Positions 30,007 to 39,988 of a DNA stretch of 64,000 nucleotides are shown here, piece after piece. Numbering within the stretch: the first letter of the stretch is position 1; each line of letters opens with the position of its first letter. A program made the position numbers and the translations under genes. Source of the stretch: Lasiosphaeris hirsuta (taxonomy: Eukaryota > Ascomycota > Sordariomycetes > Sordariales > Lasiosphaeriaceae); NCBI GenBank assembly GCA_030549175.1, contig JAUKUA010000004.1, forward strand, positions 2,914,001 to 2,978,000, given 5' to 3'. The notes below the pieces were generated by a model. The model did no database searches, was not told the DNA's origin, and saw only the letters and a list, made by a program, of their open reading frames with translations.

Positions 30007-32565
30007 TCATGAGGTCGCAGTATGGTCAGTGCTCTCCAGTAGTGTCAAGCTTCGACGCTTCGCATCGACCGATGAGCGGGGACTTATCGACAAAAGCCGT
30101 GCACTTCCGGCGCTGATACGCCGGACGTGCTCCTTCGAAAGGTTGATGCTCGTTGCGCGTTTGAGGCCTTCGCCCATACCTTCATCTTCGCCCTCACCAC
30201 TGTCATCGCTGGCGGGGTGGACATCGATTTCGCCCTCCTCGCCAAAGGCTTTCAACAAGCCCTCGCGGCTCTTTATTCGGCCGGCAGTATGGGTGTGGAT
30301 GACGGTTGGCTGATGTCCTTGGACAGAACCCCAGTGGGCTTCCTCTTCACCGTCGCTTGATGGCCGTGGATCGCCAGCGGACCTGCGGTTCCAGCTGGGC
30401 CGCTCGGAATTGACAGGCGCGAATTGGGCCAAGTAATCATCCTCGGTGATGGATATATCCTCGTTCACCGCGTCGTGCTCCCGGGGTTGTTCGTTGTCCG
30501 AGTCTGATGTTCGCTGGGGAAACTGGCCGTAAGGACTTGAGGTGGTCTGCAAAACTCCCGAAGATTTTCGTTTCCTTGCCAGGCGGCCCGAAAGCCATGA
30601 TCCTTCGGAATCTATCGACGCAAGTGACATGGTCTGGAGTTCTGGTGACACACTGGGCTCATCTGGACGGCCAAATGTTGATGGGGTCTGACGCATGGCC
30701 TCCATCGACCGCTGCTCGGATGCAGGCGTGTCATACCGGTCTATTTGGGGTGGCGGGGCAAACCCAATGTGGTCAGGGTCGCTGTTTGGGTCAGGCGAGG
30801 CCTCGGCGATGGTTGGGGGAATGGGGTCCGCTTCTGGCGACTGTATTCGGGAGTCGGGCGGCGACAGGGGCAATTCCGGGAGATCTTCGCGGAAACGTGA
30901 CATTGTGCGCTTAGGTACCCCTGAATTGGCACGTCGTGGTACGAAGTTGACCGGTGCTGCGGGCGGCTGCGTCGTCTGCATTGAGTCTCGTGACGTGTTG
31001 GAGAAGGACGACGGCCCTTCTGAGGCGCGCTTGTTCCTGCCGGCCCATCGGAAGAAGGATGTCCATGCACGGGGACCCCTGGAGCTGCTTGTCTCTGACC
31101 CCTTGAGCGGCGGTTCTGAGCGTTCGGTTTTGGAGTCCGATTCCTGCGGGGACTTGGACCTAGATAGTTTGAGCCTGATGAAAGAGCTCTTTGACGCCGG
31201 ACTGGTTAGCGGTGGCGGCGGTGGCGGCGGTGGCGGCTTTGCTTCGACTACGAGCTTCGGGCTCTGTAACGGAATGCTGTCTGTCCGGTGGAAAGCCGAC
31301 AGCGGGTCTGGCTGCGATTGATCTTCCGGGCCACCGGTCTCCGAATTGCCGCCTTCTGGGCGTTTGCCCTTTTGCTTCGGCGACTCGGCCGGCTGCCGTA
31401 CCCTCGATGACGTGACCACAGCCGATGTTGAATCAATGCCCAAACCTACAACTTCCCGACCCAAAACGCCTCTTTCCAAATTCGGGGGAGAATCGCGACC
31501 TTGTTTCCTAGCCTCGGCTTCTGCAGCCCTCTGCGACTCGGTCCGCCGCGTGAGTTCCCGCTCCAGTTTCTCCTGGTCTCGTTGGCGTTTTCTTTCTCGC
31601 CTCCGCTGGTCCCTTTCCATGACGTCCCGCAAATCACCCGCACTGAGCTCATCTGCAAGATCATGGATTCGCTTGTGTGCCTTGAGTGTTGCTTCGGGTA
31701 TCGGCGCTGAGAGCTTCCTTTGTTGCTGAGACGGCCCCCTTGTTAACTTTGGGCCGCCGTCGCTACCCCCAACCCCTGGCCTCGAGTGTGTGTCGTAGCG
31801 CAGCGTCGGCCTTGGTGCGAGGGCTTCGAGGGCAGAAACTCGGAAGGAAATGTGCTCCGAATCCGAGGACAAGCTCGAGCGCAACGACTCCGCCGGTAAG
31901 GATATGTCTGATGATCGGTTATACTTGTCCCACTCCTGCTTGGAGGACCCTTTGAAACCAATGCTGAACCCTGTCCTGACTCTCCTGCTCTCCTTCCTCA
32001 AGGGCCGAGGCACAGTCCAATCGTCTGTTGCTGACCTGTGAGGCATGAAGCTGCTCATTGCCTTGATCTCGGCCTCACGCTGGTCGTCCTTGCGCCGTTT
32101 CTTACTCGACTTCTTGTGAGGGAGATGGTCGCCATCGCGTTTGTTGTGGAGGGTAGGTACACGCTGAAAGATATCGTCATTCAGAGGACTCTCAGTTGCT
32201 CTGCCATTGTCTCTCGTCCTCCGTCGACTAGCAGCGTGCTCGAAATCGGAGGGATCCTGCGTGGTCGCAGGTCCTTCTCTCCTGGCCCTTGTGCTCATCC
32301 TCCGACCAAGGTTGATGGAGTCGTTACGGCCTGGCGAGAAGCTATACGTCCGCGGTTTGCGCTGTAGCTTGTTGGGCCCTTGGCGCTGTACCTTTTTGCT
32401 CTGCTCTGCTATGGGGGCAGCGTCGGGCATAGTGATATCCTGCAATGTCTGGCTGCGGGGGGGAAGCGTGTGCTCGACCGTCCGGCCTCTGGACTCCTCA
32501 AAATCGGTTGTGCTTGCTCGCACCCGCTTCCTGCGGCTCTTTCGCCGGAATGGCCACATCGCCAT
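30007..32565 (-). CDS. Large, mostly disordered basic/Ser-rich protein, unknown function
   Basis: Single exon, 852 residues from the ATG at 32565 (CACCATGGCGATGTGG, MAMWPFRRKSRRKRVR). The N-terminus is strongly basic with several possible nuclear-localisation clusters (KKSSKKRRKDD at about 160). One predicted helical segment stands out at about 315-365: LKAHKRIHDLADELSAGDLR followed by a run of Arg/Glu/Gln (ERDQRRRERKRQRDQEKLER). A proline run PPPPPPPPP lies near residue 460. The rest is Ser/Pro-rich low complexity with an acidic patch near the C-terminus. I recognise no enzyme domain; the architecture suggests a regulatory scaffold, which is inference. A conserved MWPFRRK-type start and the long uninterrupted frame argue strongly for a real gene. 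Confidence 0.85.
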   Translation of the reverse strand: MAMWPFRRKSRRKRVRASTTDFEESRGRTVEHTLPPRSQTLQDITMPDAAPIAEQSKKVQRQGPNKLQRKPRTYSFSPGRNDSINLGRRMSTRARREGPATTQDPSDFEHAASRRRTRDNGRATESPLNDDIFQRVPTLHNKRDGDHLPHKKSSKKRRKDDQREAEIKAMSSFMPHRSATDDWTVPRPLRKESRRVRTGFSIGFKGSSKQEWDKYNRSSDISLPAESLRSSLSSDSEHISFRVSALEALAPRPTLRYDTHSRPGVGGSDGGPKLTRGPSQQQRKLSAPIPEATLKAHKRIHDLADELSAGDLRDVMERDQRRRERKRQRDQEKLERELTRRTESQRAAEAEARKQGRDSPPNLERGVLGREVVGLGIDSTSAVVTSSRVRQPAESPKQKGKRPEGGNSETGGPEDQSQPDPLSAFHRTDSIPLQSPKLVVEAKPPPPPPPPPLTSPASKSSFIRLKLSRSKSPQESDSKTERSEPPLKGSETSSSRGPRAWTSFFRWAGRNKRASEGPSSFSNTSRDSMQTTQPPAAPVNFVPRRANSGVPKRTMSRFREDLPELPLSPPDSRIQSPEADPIPPTIAEASPDPNSDPDHIGFAPPPQIDRYDTPASEQRSMEAMRQTPSTFGRPDEPSVSPELQTMSLASIDSEGSWLSGRLARKRKSSGVLQTTSSPYGQFPQRTSDSDNEQPREHDAVNEDISITEDDYLAQFAPVNSERPSWNRRSAGDPRPSSDGEEEAHWGSVQGHQPTVIHTHTAGRIKSREGLLKAFGEEGEIDVHPASDDSGEGEDEGMGEGLKRATSINLSKEHVRRISAGSARLLSISPRSSVDAKRRSLTLLESTDHTATS

Positions 32566-35159
32566 GGTGTTTGAAGCGACGAGGGGCACCCGGCCTTGGT
32601 TTCTGTGTGGGGACGGGCTTATAAGTCACAGCAGAAAGCCACGCGGGCTGTTCGGCTGATGTCAATTAGTCTTGGGGGAAAGTGGCGTTGGTCTATTATG
32701 CCCATGGTGGCTGGAAGAATACGTCGGCCAGGTTGGTGATACAAGCTGCGAATTCGTCGTGAGGGCTCAGAGCTGTGTCTAGAGCATGCCCAGTCTGTTC
32801 TTCAGAGAATGCTGAAGGGTTGTGTCTGGTAGACCCGGGGGCTGGGAGGCGGGAAATGCGCGTCGTTTGGCTTAGCTGTGCCTGAGACTGTGTGAAGAAG
32901 AGAGACGGGGCTGTGTTGGGAGTCCCGAAATGGGTATGTTCTATTTGGCGCGGTACGACGGGGGCGGTATATCGTCATGTACTGCAGTATCGCTATCGCT
33001 ATCTGCTGAGGCCTCTGCTCTGTGTCGTAGTGTATGCAGTGTGCTGGAATGGCAACAGAAATCCGGTTCTGGCGCGGGAGAGACTGAGAGTCGATGTCGC
33101 GCAAGGGAATGCGACAAGAAAGGATCGACGCTCGATTCCCTGCGCTGTGCTGCGTCGGTAAGGCGGGGGGGGGAGGGGATGTCTGAGGGAGGTCGAAGGG
33201 ACCTGCCGCCAGAGGGTCTGGGTCTGGGAATCACTACGTATTTGACAGCCGGACGGCAATAATCCTGCAGCGGCCCTCCCAGAAAAAGGAACTTAAGGAA
33301 TTGCAAGGGAGCAGAGACAGGGAGCAGCAGGGAGCAAAAGCAAGGTACCCGGTGCGCTCTCCCTGGGCTTCCCGACGAGCAGGGCAGCTGCTGTCCGCGC
33401 GAGCCACAAGGGTCTAAGAGGTCTAAGAGGGTGGAACCAGAAACAACTGAGCGCTCACGGCGCTGTCTGCCCGTCCCGAAGTGGGAGCAAGTGGGAGCGC
33501 AAAAGCAGGAAGCAGGAAACGGAGCGGGCCAAACTGTGGCCCCAGCTCCCATTCCAGTTCCTCCACAGATCTGGGAGAAGGAACGTGGGTCTCGTGTTAG
33601 CTTCAGTCCCCCCCCCCCCCCTCCGTCACGACCGACCACTCCTACCATCTCGACCAACAAATAAAGTCGCTCACTGGCGTCTTGACCTTTCCGCTTGCGC
33701 GTACCTGTTTGGGACTCAAAGTACACTCCATCACCTGGCGGCCACACACCTATCTGCTCATCCTCTAGCAGCGAGACATGGCAATTGCAAGATTGCAAAA
33801 TTACAAAATTACCAACAGCAACCGTCGACTGTCTCTTGCCGCTGGTAGGCTCTCGTCGCCACCTCGCACTTCGCATTACGATGGGTATACGGGTACCGAG
33901 CAATCTAACAGGACGAAAATTAAATGATTCAATTTTCAACCGAGCCCGCCGTGACAACGTGACGGCGCCCCAATGTTTGGCCGCGGATTTTGTTTGCCTC
34001 GTACATACATCATGCCTCATGCCCCGTGAGCTTGAGCCCTCTAGGTCCCAGCTCACTCATCAGGCTCTGGTAAGCGACTCTGGCCTTCGTGGCCAGCATC
34101 GCGATGCATGGCCAGGATGGCGGACGAGGCTGCATCAATTGGACGATAAGTAACTGCCACTATCGATTGATGCATGTCGGTTTTTTTCCTCTCTCACTGC
34201 TCGCTGCTCCAGGGAACCTCCCACCATGGATTCTGCATCTTGGCGTTTGCCCCTCCAAAACGGCTCCAGGGATTACGGGGTGCAGACATGGCTCCCATGT
34301 CTTCCTGTTTCTCTGTGACGCCGTGACGCTGCGACGCTCTGACGCTGACACGCCGCCCAAGCTCTGCTGCTTTGCTTCTTCGGTCTCGTCAACCAAGCCC
34401 CGAAAGGCGAAGCCAAAAGCCATCACCGAGACGAAGAGCATTCCGAGCCCTTGTCAAAGCGCGGGGTGCCTGCTGGGGGCTGGCTGTATTTAGAGAGAAG
34501 CTGGCAAGGCAACCTCTGTCCAACGCATCGTGTTGCGCATCATCTCGCTGTGCGATGTGCGCATGGCGGATGGCGGCTGGAAGGCTGCAGATTAGCCAAC
34601 GGACAGCGCAGCGCGGGACACTATGCAAGGCAATGGAAGCACGCCCTCGCTCGTATCCATCGGCGCCGACCAACAGCACCCTCTTCCACATCCATCGCGT
34701 ACACTGCATCTATTGCTCCCAAGGACGACTTCCTGTGCGCTTCCCCTCCTTTCACTTCCGTTAGGGATCCTTAGCGGTGAGGCTCAAGCTGCGAAGAAGA
34801 AGAAAAAAGCAGCAGGCCCTCAACACACTCCACTCAGGGTCGTAGGGTTGCAAGCCAGCGTCGCGACCAGTGGGGGGGAGGGGGCCATCCTAGACCTTGT
34901 CTGGACACGATCGGGACCAATTATGTCATCGGAGAGCCGTAGGGCAGTTCTGACCAGGGATGACAGACCGACGTGCATTGGCGCCACCGAGTGCTGGACA
35001 TCTTCAGGTCGTCGCGCCGTTGCCATGTCTCACTCCGCCCACCAAGCAGAACGACGGGAGGTGGGCAACGGGTGAGGCAGGGTGAGGTGTCGCGTCGCAG
35101 AAATAAAAAAGAAGAAATCACCCGCATGTTCCCTCCCTGAGCAAGGCGCCTAGACGTTG

Positions 35160-35195
35160 CTGCAGTCGCTGCAGTCACTACAGTCACTACAGACT
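35160..35195. repeat. 9-nt tandem array, four imperfect units
   Basis: CTGCAGTCG, CTGCAGTCA, CTACAGTCA, CTACAGACT in direct succession. Confidence 0.9.
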
Positions 35196-35460
35196 AAGTC
35201 AGTGGCTGCAGTTGAACCGGCCCGTCGAGATGCTGGCTCGGCTGGCGGACTGCAACCGAGGTTGACCAGTACTGGACCGTATCGAGACGCTCTGCCTCCG
35301 ACCAGAGACATGCGTCTTGGAACGCAGCAATCAATCCACAGGCCGCGAGTTGCTGCATGGGCGGACAGCTCTACAATGCCTGTCGGCCTGACACGTGTAG
35401 GCTGCACTGGAAGCTGTCTGCGCCCAACAGCAACCCTCTGCGCCGATTGCAGCAACTGCA

Positions 35461-35505
35461 AGATACGCCAGATACGCCAGATACGCCAGATACGCCAGAT
35501 ATGCC
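35461..35505. repeat. 9-nt tandem array, five units of AGATACGCC
   Basis: Four perfect units and one with a single change (AGATATGCC). It lies 265 bp after the other 9-nt array, with an unrelated unit. Confidence 0.95.
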
Positions 35506-37739
35506 CCTGGTTCACGCAGACAAGACAACGGTCGGCTCGGCCGGCACTGGGCGCTTTTCGGCGCGGCATGCGTGCTGGTGTAGCTCAAGGTCGCAGACAT
35601 CCACCAACGAGCAGCATCCAAGAACTCAATCGGAGAGACATGACCAAATCTGAACGATTGAGCTCTTTTGCACGATGCCCACTGGCAGCTCCGCACCCTT
35701 GACGCAACCCGGGGAATACTGGCCCAAGCCCCGAACCGTGAGCCTCCTCGCGAAGCCCACTTCACATGCGGCGACAGCCACAAACCTGTCGGCACACAAG
35801 TGGCGAGCCGGTGATTGGGTGTGGCCGACTCGTGGCTCACTCTCGAATATTGATGGCCAAACGGGTTTGGGGGGCACTGGGCACTGACCCCATGAGACGC
35901 AAATCGGAGCTTTTGTTCAGAATTGAGCTCAAATGCGGGGGGCCAATCGTCGCGCTGGAGCCAGCTTTTGCAACAGCCACCAACGAGCCCGCTGGTGATG
36001 GTCATGGGAGGCAGAGATTCAGAAGAGGAAGGTGACTTGGCGGAGAACGAACAGTGGCTGAAAATCCACGCCAGCGCGTTTCATTGCCAGCCCTCCAAAC
36101 CCATGGGCTGCGGCGTGATTTGGTTCCGTCGCCCGTCAAATGCAACAGGGCTGTCCGGGCCTTAGCATGAGAGGTATTCCTGCCCGTCTGACATATCGAT
36201 CAAGGCAATTTCAGCTCAGTCGCGATGGGCATAGACCGTCCGGATTATTGGGGAAAGCAAAACCGCGAAAATGCGCCGCGGGTTGTCGCGTGGAATCGAA
36301 GAAAGCCATGGGGGATTTTTCCCCTGACGGCGCAGATCGGAGCCCCACAATGCTCGACATCATCCACGCGTCGCCTGTCTCGCCTGTCTCGCCCGCCCCG
36401 CTGCCCGCTGCCCGCCAGATTGGATGATGCCATCTGCCACAAGCCGTGTGCCCGTACGACCTCCCATCTCTTAAAACGAGCCCCCAGAGCTTCCCCGAAC
36501 CTTCTCGCAGCGACGGTGATCTTTCGGGCGCCTCATCCCGGGACATGCTCTCCTCACCTGATGAGTTTGTTCACTCTCCATTTGAAGGGTCCAGGCAGGG
36601 TTGTATGCATATGTTGTCAGCCGTCAATTAAGATGCAACACGGGGTCAGGGTCTGGGATTCCATTCCGTGTAGCTGGCTCGCCTGAAAACGGGAAAAGAG
36701 TTCGATGGGAGAGCCAGGCAAGGAGGGGAAACCGTTTCATTGCCAAGGACCCGGCGGCTGGGTCTCAAGCTTCAATGCGCGGGCGACAACACGACAGCAC
36801 CATCTCAGCACCGCACCGCACTGCTCCTGGGCGCGGTATTTTGTGTATGTGTATGTGCATGTACAGACGCTGCAGTGGCCGGATTCTTAGCTTCTCGGCG
36901 TCTCACAATCGTACGACGACGCTGCGATGCCCGGGCAAACGACACGGCGCTTTGGTGGTACCATCTTGCCCGCAGGCACACAATCCACAGCGGCTCATCG
37001 TCTCTCATCGGAAAACTCAACAACATCCTCCACTCGGTGGCTAGGGCCCTAGGCCGAGCTAAGCGGGCCTCGCCGGATCCGTCACCGGCGCTTCCAGATC
37101 GGCGCTGGATCAGGTCAATTGGGACGCTCGCTAGTACTGCCCTACCTTCTTTTACACTAGTAAAGTCAATTCCAGCAAGCTCGCCGTCGCCAACATTCCC
37201 TCTTTCCGGAAGATCGGCTATGGCATGCAGGAACGCAGCGGGCCAACTTTACCAAGACACTTGATAAATGATGCTGAGCGGCGACACCGGCAAGGGGGTA
37301 CATTTAGCCCCGACTCAGCTTTTACCCAAAGCCGGATCTCACGCGGGAGGATTGAGGATCAATCTTCTATTGCACATCCGCCCCTACGAGTCGGCTCCTT
37401 TCTCGCTTCTATCCGCCAGTTCGCGCCCGGTTATTTATAGTGTGACGCGCCACTTGGCATCTATCACTGCGAGTTCCCGGAATGCTGATGATACTGATGA
37501 TGCTGGTGGTCGACATATATAGACAGTGACCTATGGTTGAGTATCATCCTTTTGCCGTTGGGTGTTGGAGATACGTGTATCGTGTGGGATCTGACGGCCG
37601 TCTGTCTCCCTCCTGAAGCCGACTCTATCGGGCTCCGCAGATACATCATGATACCAAACAGAGACATGATGCATGGGCCTTGATCGACTACAATCCAATC
37701 CTTGTCTGCTTGTTAGTACGGGACTTGAACTTCGAAGCC

Positions 37740-37958
37740 CGTTGTGCACGTGGGAAAGGCCTTGCAAAAAAACCAAATATGCATTTCAAAATAACAGAAG
37801 TGCTGTTGTTTCATTCTAGATATGGCTTCAAAATTTCCCTTCGCGCTTTAGAGGGAAGGTCTCACGGGGGGATATTGGAGCCCCGGAAAGGCTTTCGAGC
37901 AGCGAAAACAGCATATTTGGTATTTCAGCAGGCCTTTTCCCATCCTAGAAAAGCCTTG
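37740..37958. repeat. AGGCCTT-rich repeat flank, proximal side
   Basis: Repeated short phrases GGAAAGGCCTTGC, CCGGAAAGGCTTTCG, GCAGGCCTTTTCCC and GAAAAGCCTTGTC; the same phrases recur past the start of the next gene. Confidence 0.5.
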
Positions 37959-39027
37959 TCAACCTTGGGCGGGAGAATAGGCCTTATATACCTGAAGTGC
38001 CCCCTCGATGCTCTGTATCAGCCCAAAGAAGATGGTGAAGCCAACCGCTACCCAGAGAGCATACCATTGGGTGCCCTCACGCCGGTCATTCCACCACTGG
38101 CGGAGTGTCCTCGGCTTTGCCTGATGTCGTATTAGGCACATGGGTATAAGAGTGGTCTAGTCGCACAGGGCAAAAGGGGTTTTCATTTGCCAAAAAGTGT
38201 CATACCTGATCATAGACCATCTTCAACCGTACCAGCCTATCATGCCAGAATTGGTAGGCATCGATGTTCGTCATTGTTAGCGGCCCGCACGCGAGGATGC
38301 CGTCGTCGTCGTCTATTAGTGTCGGTTTGAGGCGCCGGTAATACCACGACTTGCTGTCTTTGTACCACTTGTTCTGCGGGAAGAGCAGCGCAAGTGTTTG
38401 AATTGTCTCTTGGACGAAACCGTGGGGGAACAAGCGGTGCTCCTGGTTCATGAGGAAGGAGGCGTGGTGGAAGATCATGACGGTGGTCTCACCCTCAATG
38501 TCGACCATCTCGAGGTGGTCGAGCAGGTTGTTGGTCAGCTCGACTTTGAACCCGCCGATGGCGTCTAGGTTGCGGGCGTTGAAGTCCATGTCGAGCTCGA
38601 TCCCGCTCTGTCTGCCGCCGTTGGGTCTCTGCACCGGGAAGATGCTCGCCGTGAAGTCGCGGATCGACCCCGCGTCCCAGGACCGGAACGCCCGCCCCGT
38701 CCACATCCGGTTCGTCATTGCCGGTACCCCGACGTCGACCATTAGTAGTAGCCGTGCGGCCAGATTTACGGCCCCCGTTATTAGCTCGGCCTTGTCGAAC
38801 TGTGTGTTGGGAACCGCGACTGGGTACCTGCCCTCGACGCTCTGGAGGACCTGCTGCCGCGTTAGGCCCTGCTTTCCAATCTCTTGGGCCAGCTGGATAA
38901 TGTCGTCGTGCTTTGAAAACGGGAGGTTGGTTCCGAGGGAGTGGTAGACCGTTTTGCACTGCTCGGTGTAGTACTTGAAATATGGTTCTAATGCCGTAGG
39001 CGTGTACGGTCTAACCCTGGTTTCCAT
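37959..39027 (-). CDS. Fungal protein with C-terminal membrane anchor, unknown function (two exons)
   Basis: Model: exon 1 39027-38206, intron 38205-38121 (85 nt, GTATGA, CAG), exon 2 38120-37959; 327 residues. The splice joins LVRLKMVYDQ to AKPRTLRQWWNDRREGTQWY. The layout is that of a large ascomycete family: N-terminal RPYTPTALEPYFKYY, a central conserved region with RTLFP-like IFPVQRP, TIQTLALLFPQNKWY and LTMTNIDAYQFWHDRL. The C-terminal signature RRxGTQWYALWVAV runs into one membrane helix (about 298-318) and a short tail ending VYKAYSPAQG. Family members are often found in gene-poor accessory regions; molecular role unknown. It is flanked on both sides by AGGCCT-type repeats. Confidence 0.85.
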
Positions 39028-39059
39028 GTGTTAGCGTGGAACACTCCCGTTAAGAGGGA

Positions 39060-39280
39060 TATTAAAGTCTCAGCAAGGCCTTTCCATCGTGAAAAACGGC
39101 GTTCTGGCATGTCGAAATGGATATTTGGTTTTCGACTCGGCTTCTTTGGCGTTCCAAAAAAAAAAAAAAAAAAAAAAAAGGCCTATTTGAGCTTCAAATA
39201 GGCCGTTCAAACATCAAGAACGGCATTTCAACAACTTTGAAAAGGTATCGCTGGTAATTCAAAAGGCCTTTCCTACCCTG
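39060..39280. repeat. AGGCCT repeat flank with perfect 25-nt palindrome and A tract
   Basis: 24 A at 39156-39179, then a perfect hairpin at 39180-39204 (arms GGCCTATTTGA / TCAAATAGGCC, loop GCT). AGCAAGGCCTTTCC (39070) and AAAAGGCCTTTCC (39260) match phrases on the other side of the neighbouring gene. Confidence 0.7.
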
Positions 39281-39988
39281 ACGGGCTCCCGGTTGGTGTG
39301 GTGGCTGCCCAGAACGCATTTGCGATCCGGAGCTGCGTAGCTGTTGGGACTGGTGAGCAAATATGGTCGAGTTGCTGCATCGGCATGGTGTTGCTGTGTG
39401 TCGGCGCCATTTGCGGAGAACGGAGTCGGATGGTGTGCGATTCAGCTGTTGAGATCTGAGAGTTCGTGGCCTCGGTGAGCAAGGTGACGGCGGTCGCGAT
39501 GACTCGTAGAGTGTTGGATTTCACCGCAAAGCGACCTTAGGTTGGAATTCAGCCCCGGGCCGTTGCCGTTGAAATGGCCCTCTTCCAGAATACCTACTGC
39601 GATGAACATCAATGCGTGGATTGACTGAATCCTGGTCACTTCGGAGCACGAACTTGAAATGGCCAAGCTCCAGGGCGGCCGCCTGTGAGGCTATGTTATG
39701 GTGTTTGGCAGGAAGGCCAAAAGGGGGAGGGAGGGGGGTGGCAGTGCTTCGGCAGCCATTGTGCTTGGCCAAGGCTGCCTCAACTGACGACGATCCTGAG
39801 AAGCCTTTACTTACCCCGCTCGCTCTCGAGCTGAACTGAACACCAAAAACCGGAACTCATCTGTCGAGATACTCAATCTAGCCGCTTCACCGTACCTAAC
39901 TAGCTACAACGACTGAGATGAAGTCTACGACGATACGCAATCGCCAATTTACCTATTCCGGGTTTTCTCCTTCAACTGGGTCATAGTC
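39281..39988. other. Intergenic / promoter region
   Basis: Upstream of the trypsin-like gene; no coding frame of note. Confidence 0.5.

Larger units (their letters stand above)
32566..37958. other. Gene-poor stretch of 5.4 kb
   Basis: No protein family recognised on either strand. Long open frames exist (minus 32941-34056, minus 35331-36005, plus 35157-35702), but their translations are Arg/Ser/Cys-rich, change composition abruptly and lack splice logic, as expected for non-coding GC-rich DNA. A C run sits at about 33609-33620, and the 9-nt arrays are listed separately. The part nearest 32566 should include the promoter of the disordered protein. Confidence 0.5.

Noticed and set aside
32941..34056. 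371-codon minus-strand frame
   Set aside because: Composition changes abruptly, no domain, no start context, lies across homopolymers; treated as non-coding.
35331..36005. 224-codon minus-strand frame with AYL repeats
   Set aside because: The repeat is only the translation of the 9-nt array, and the rest has no family resemblance.
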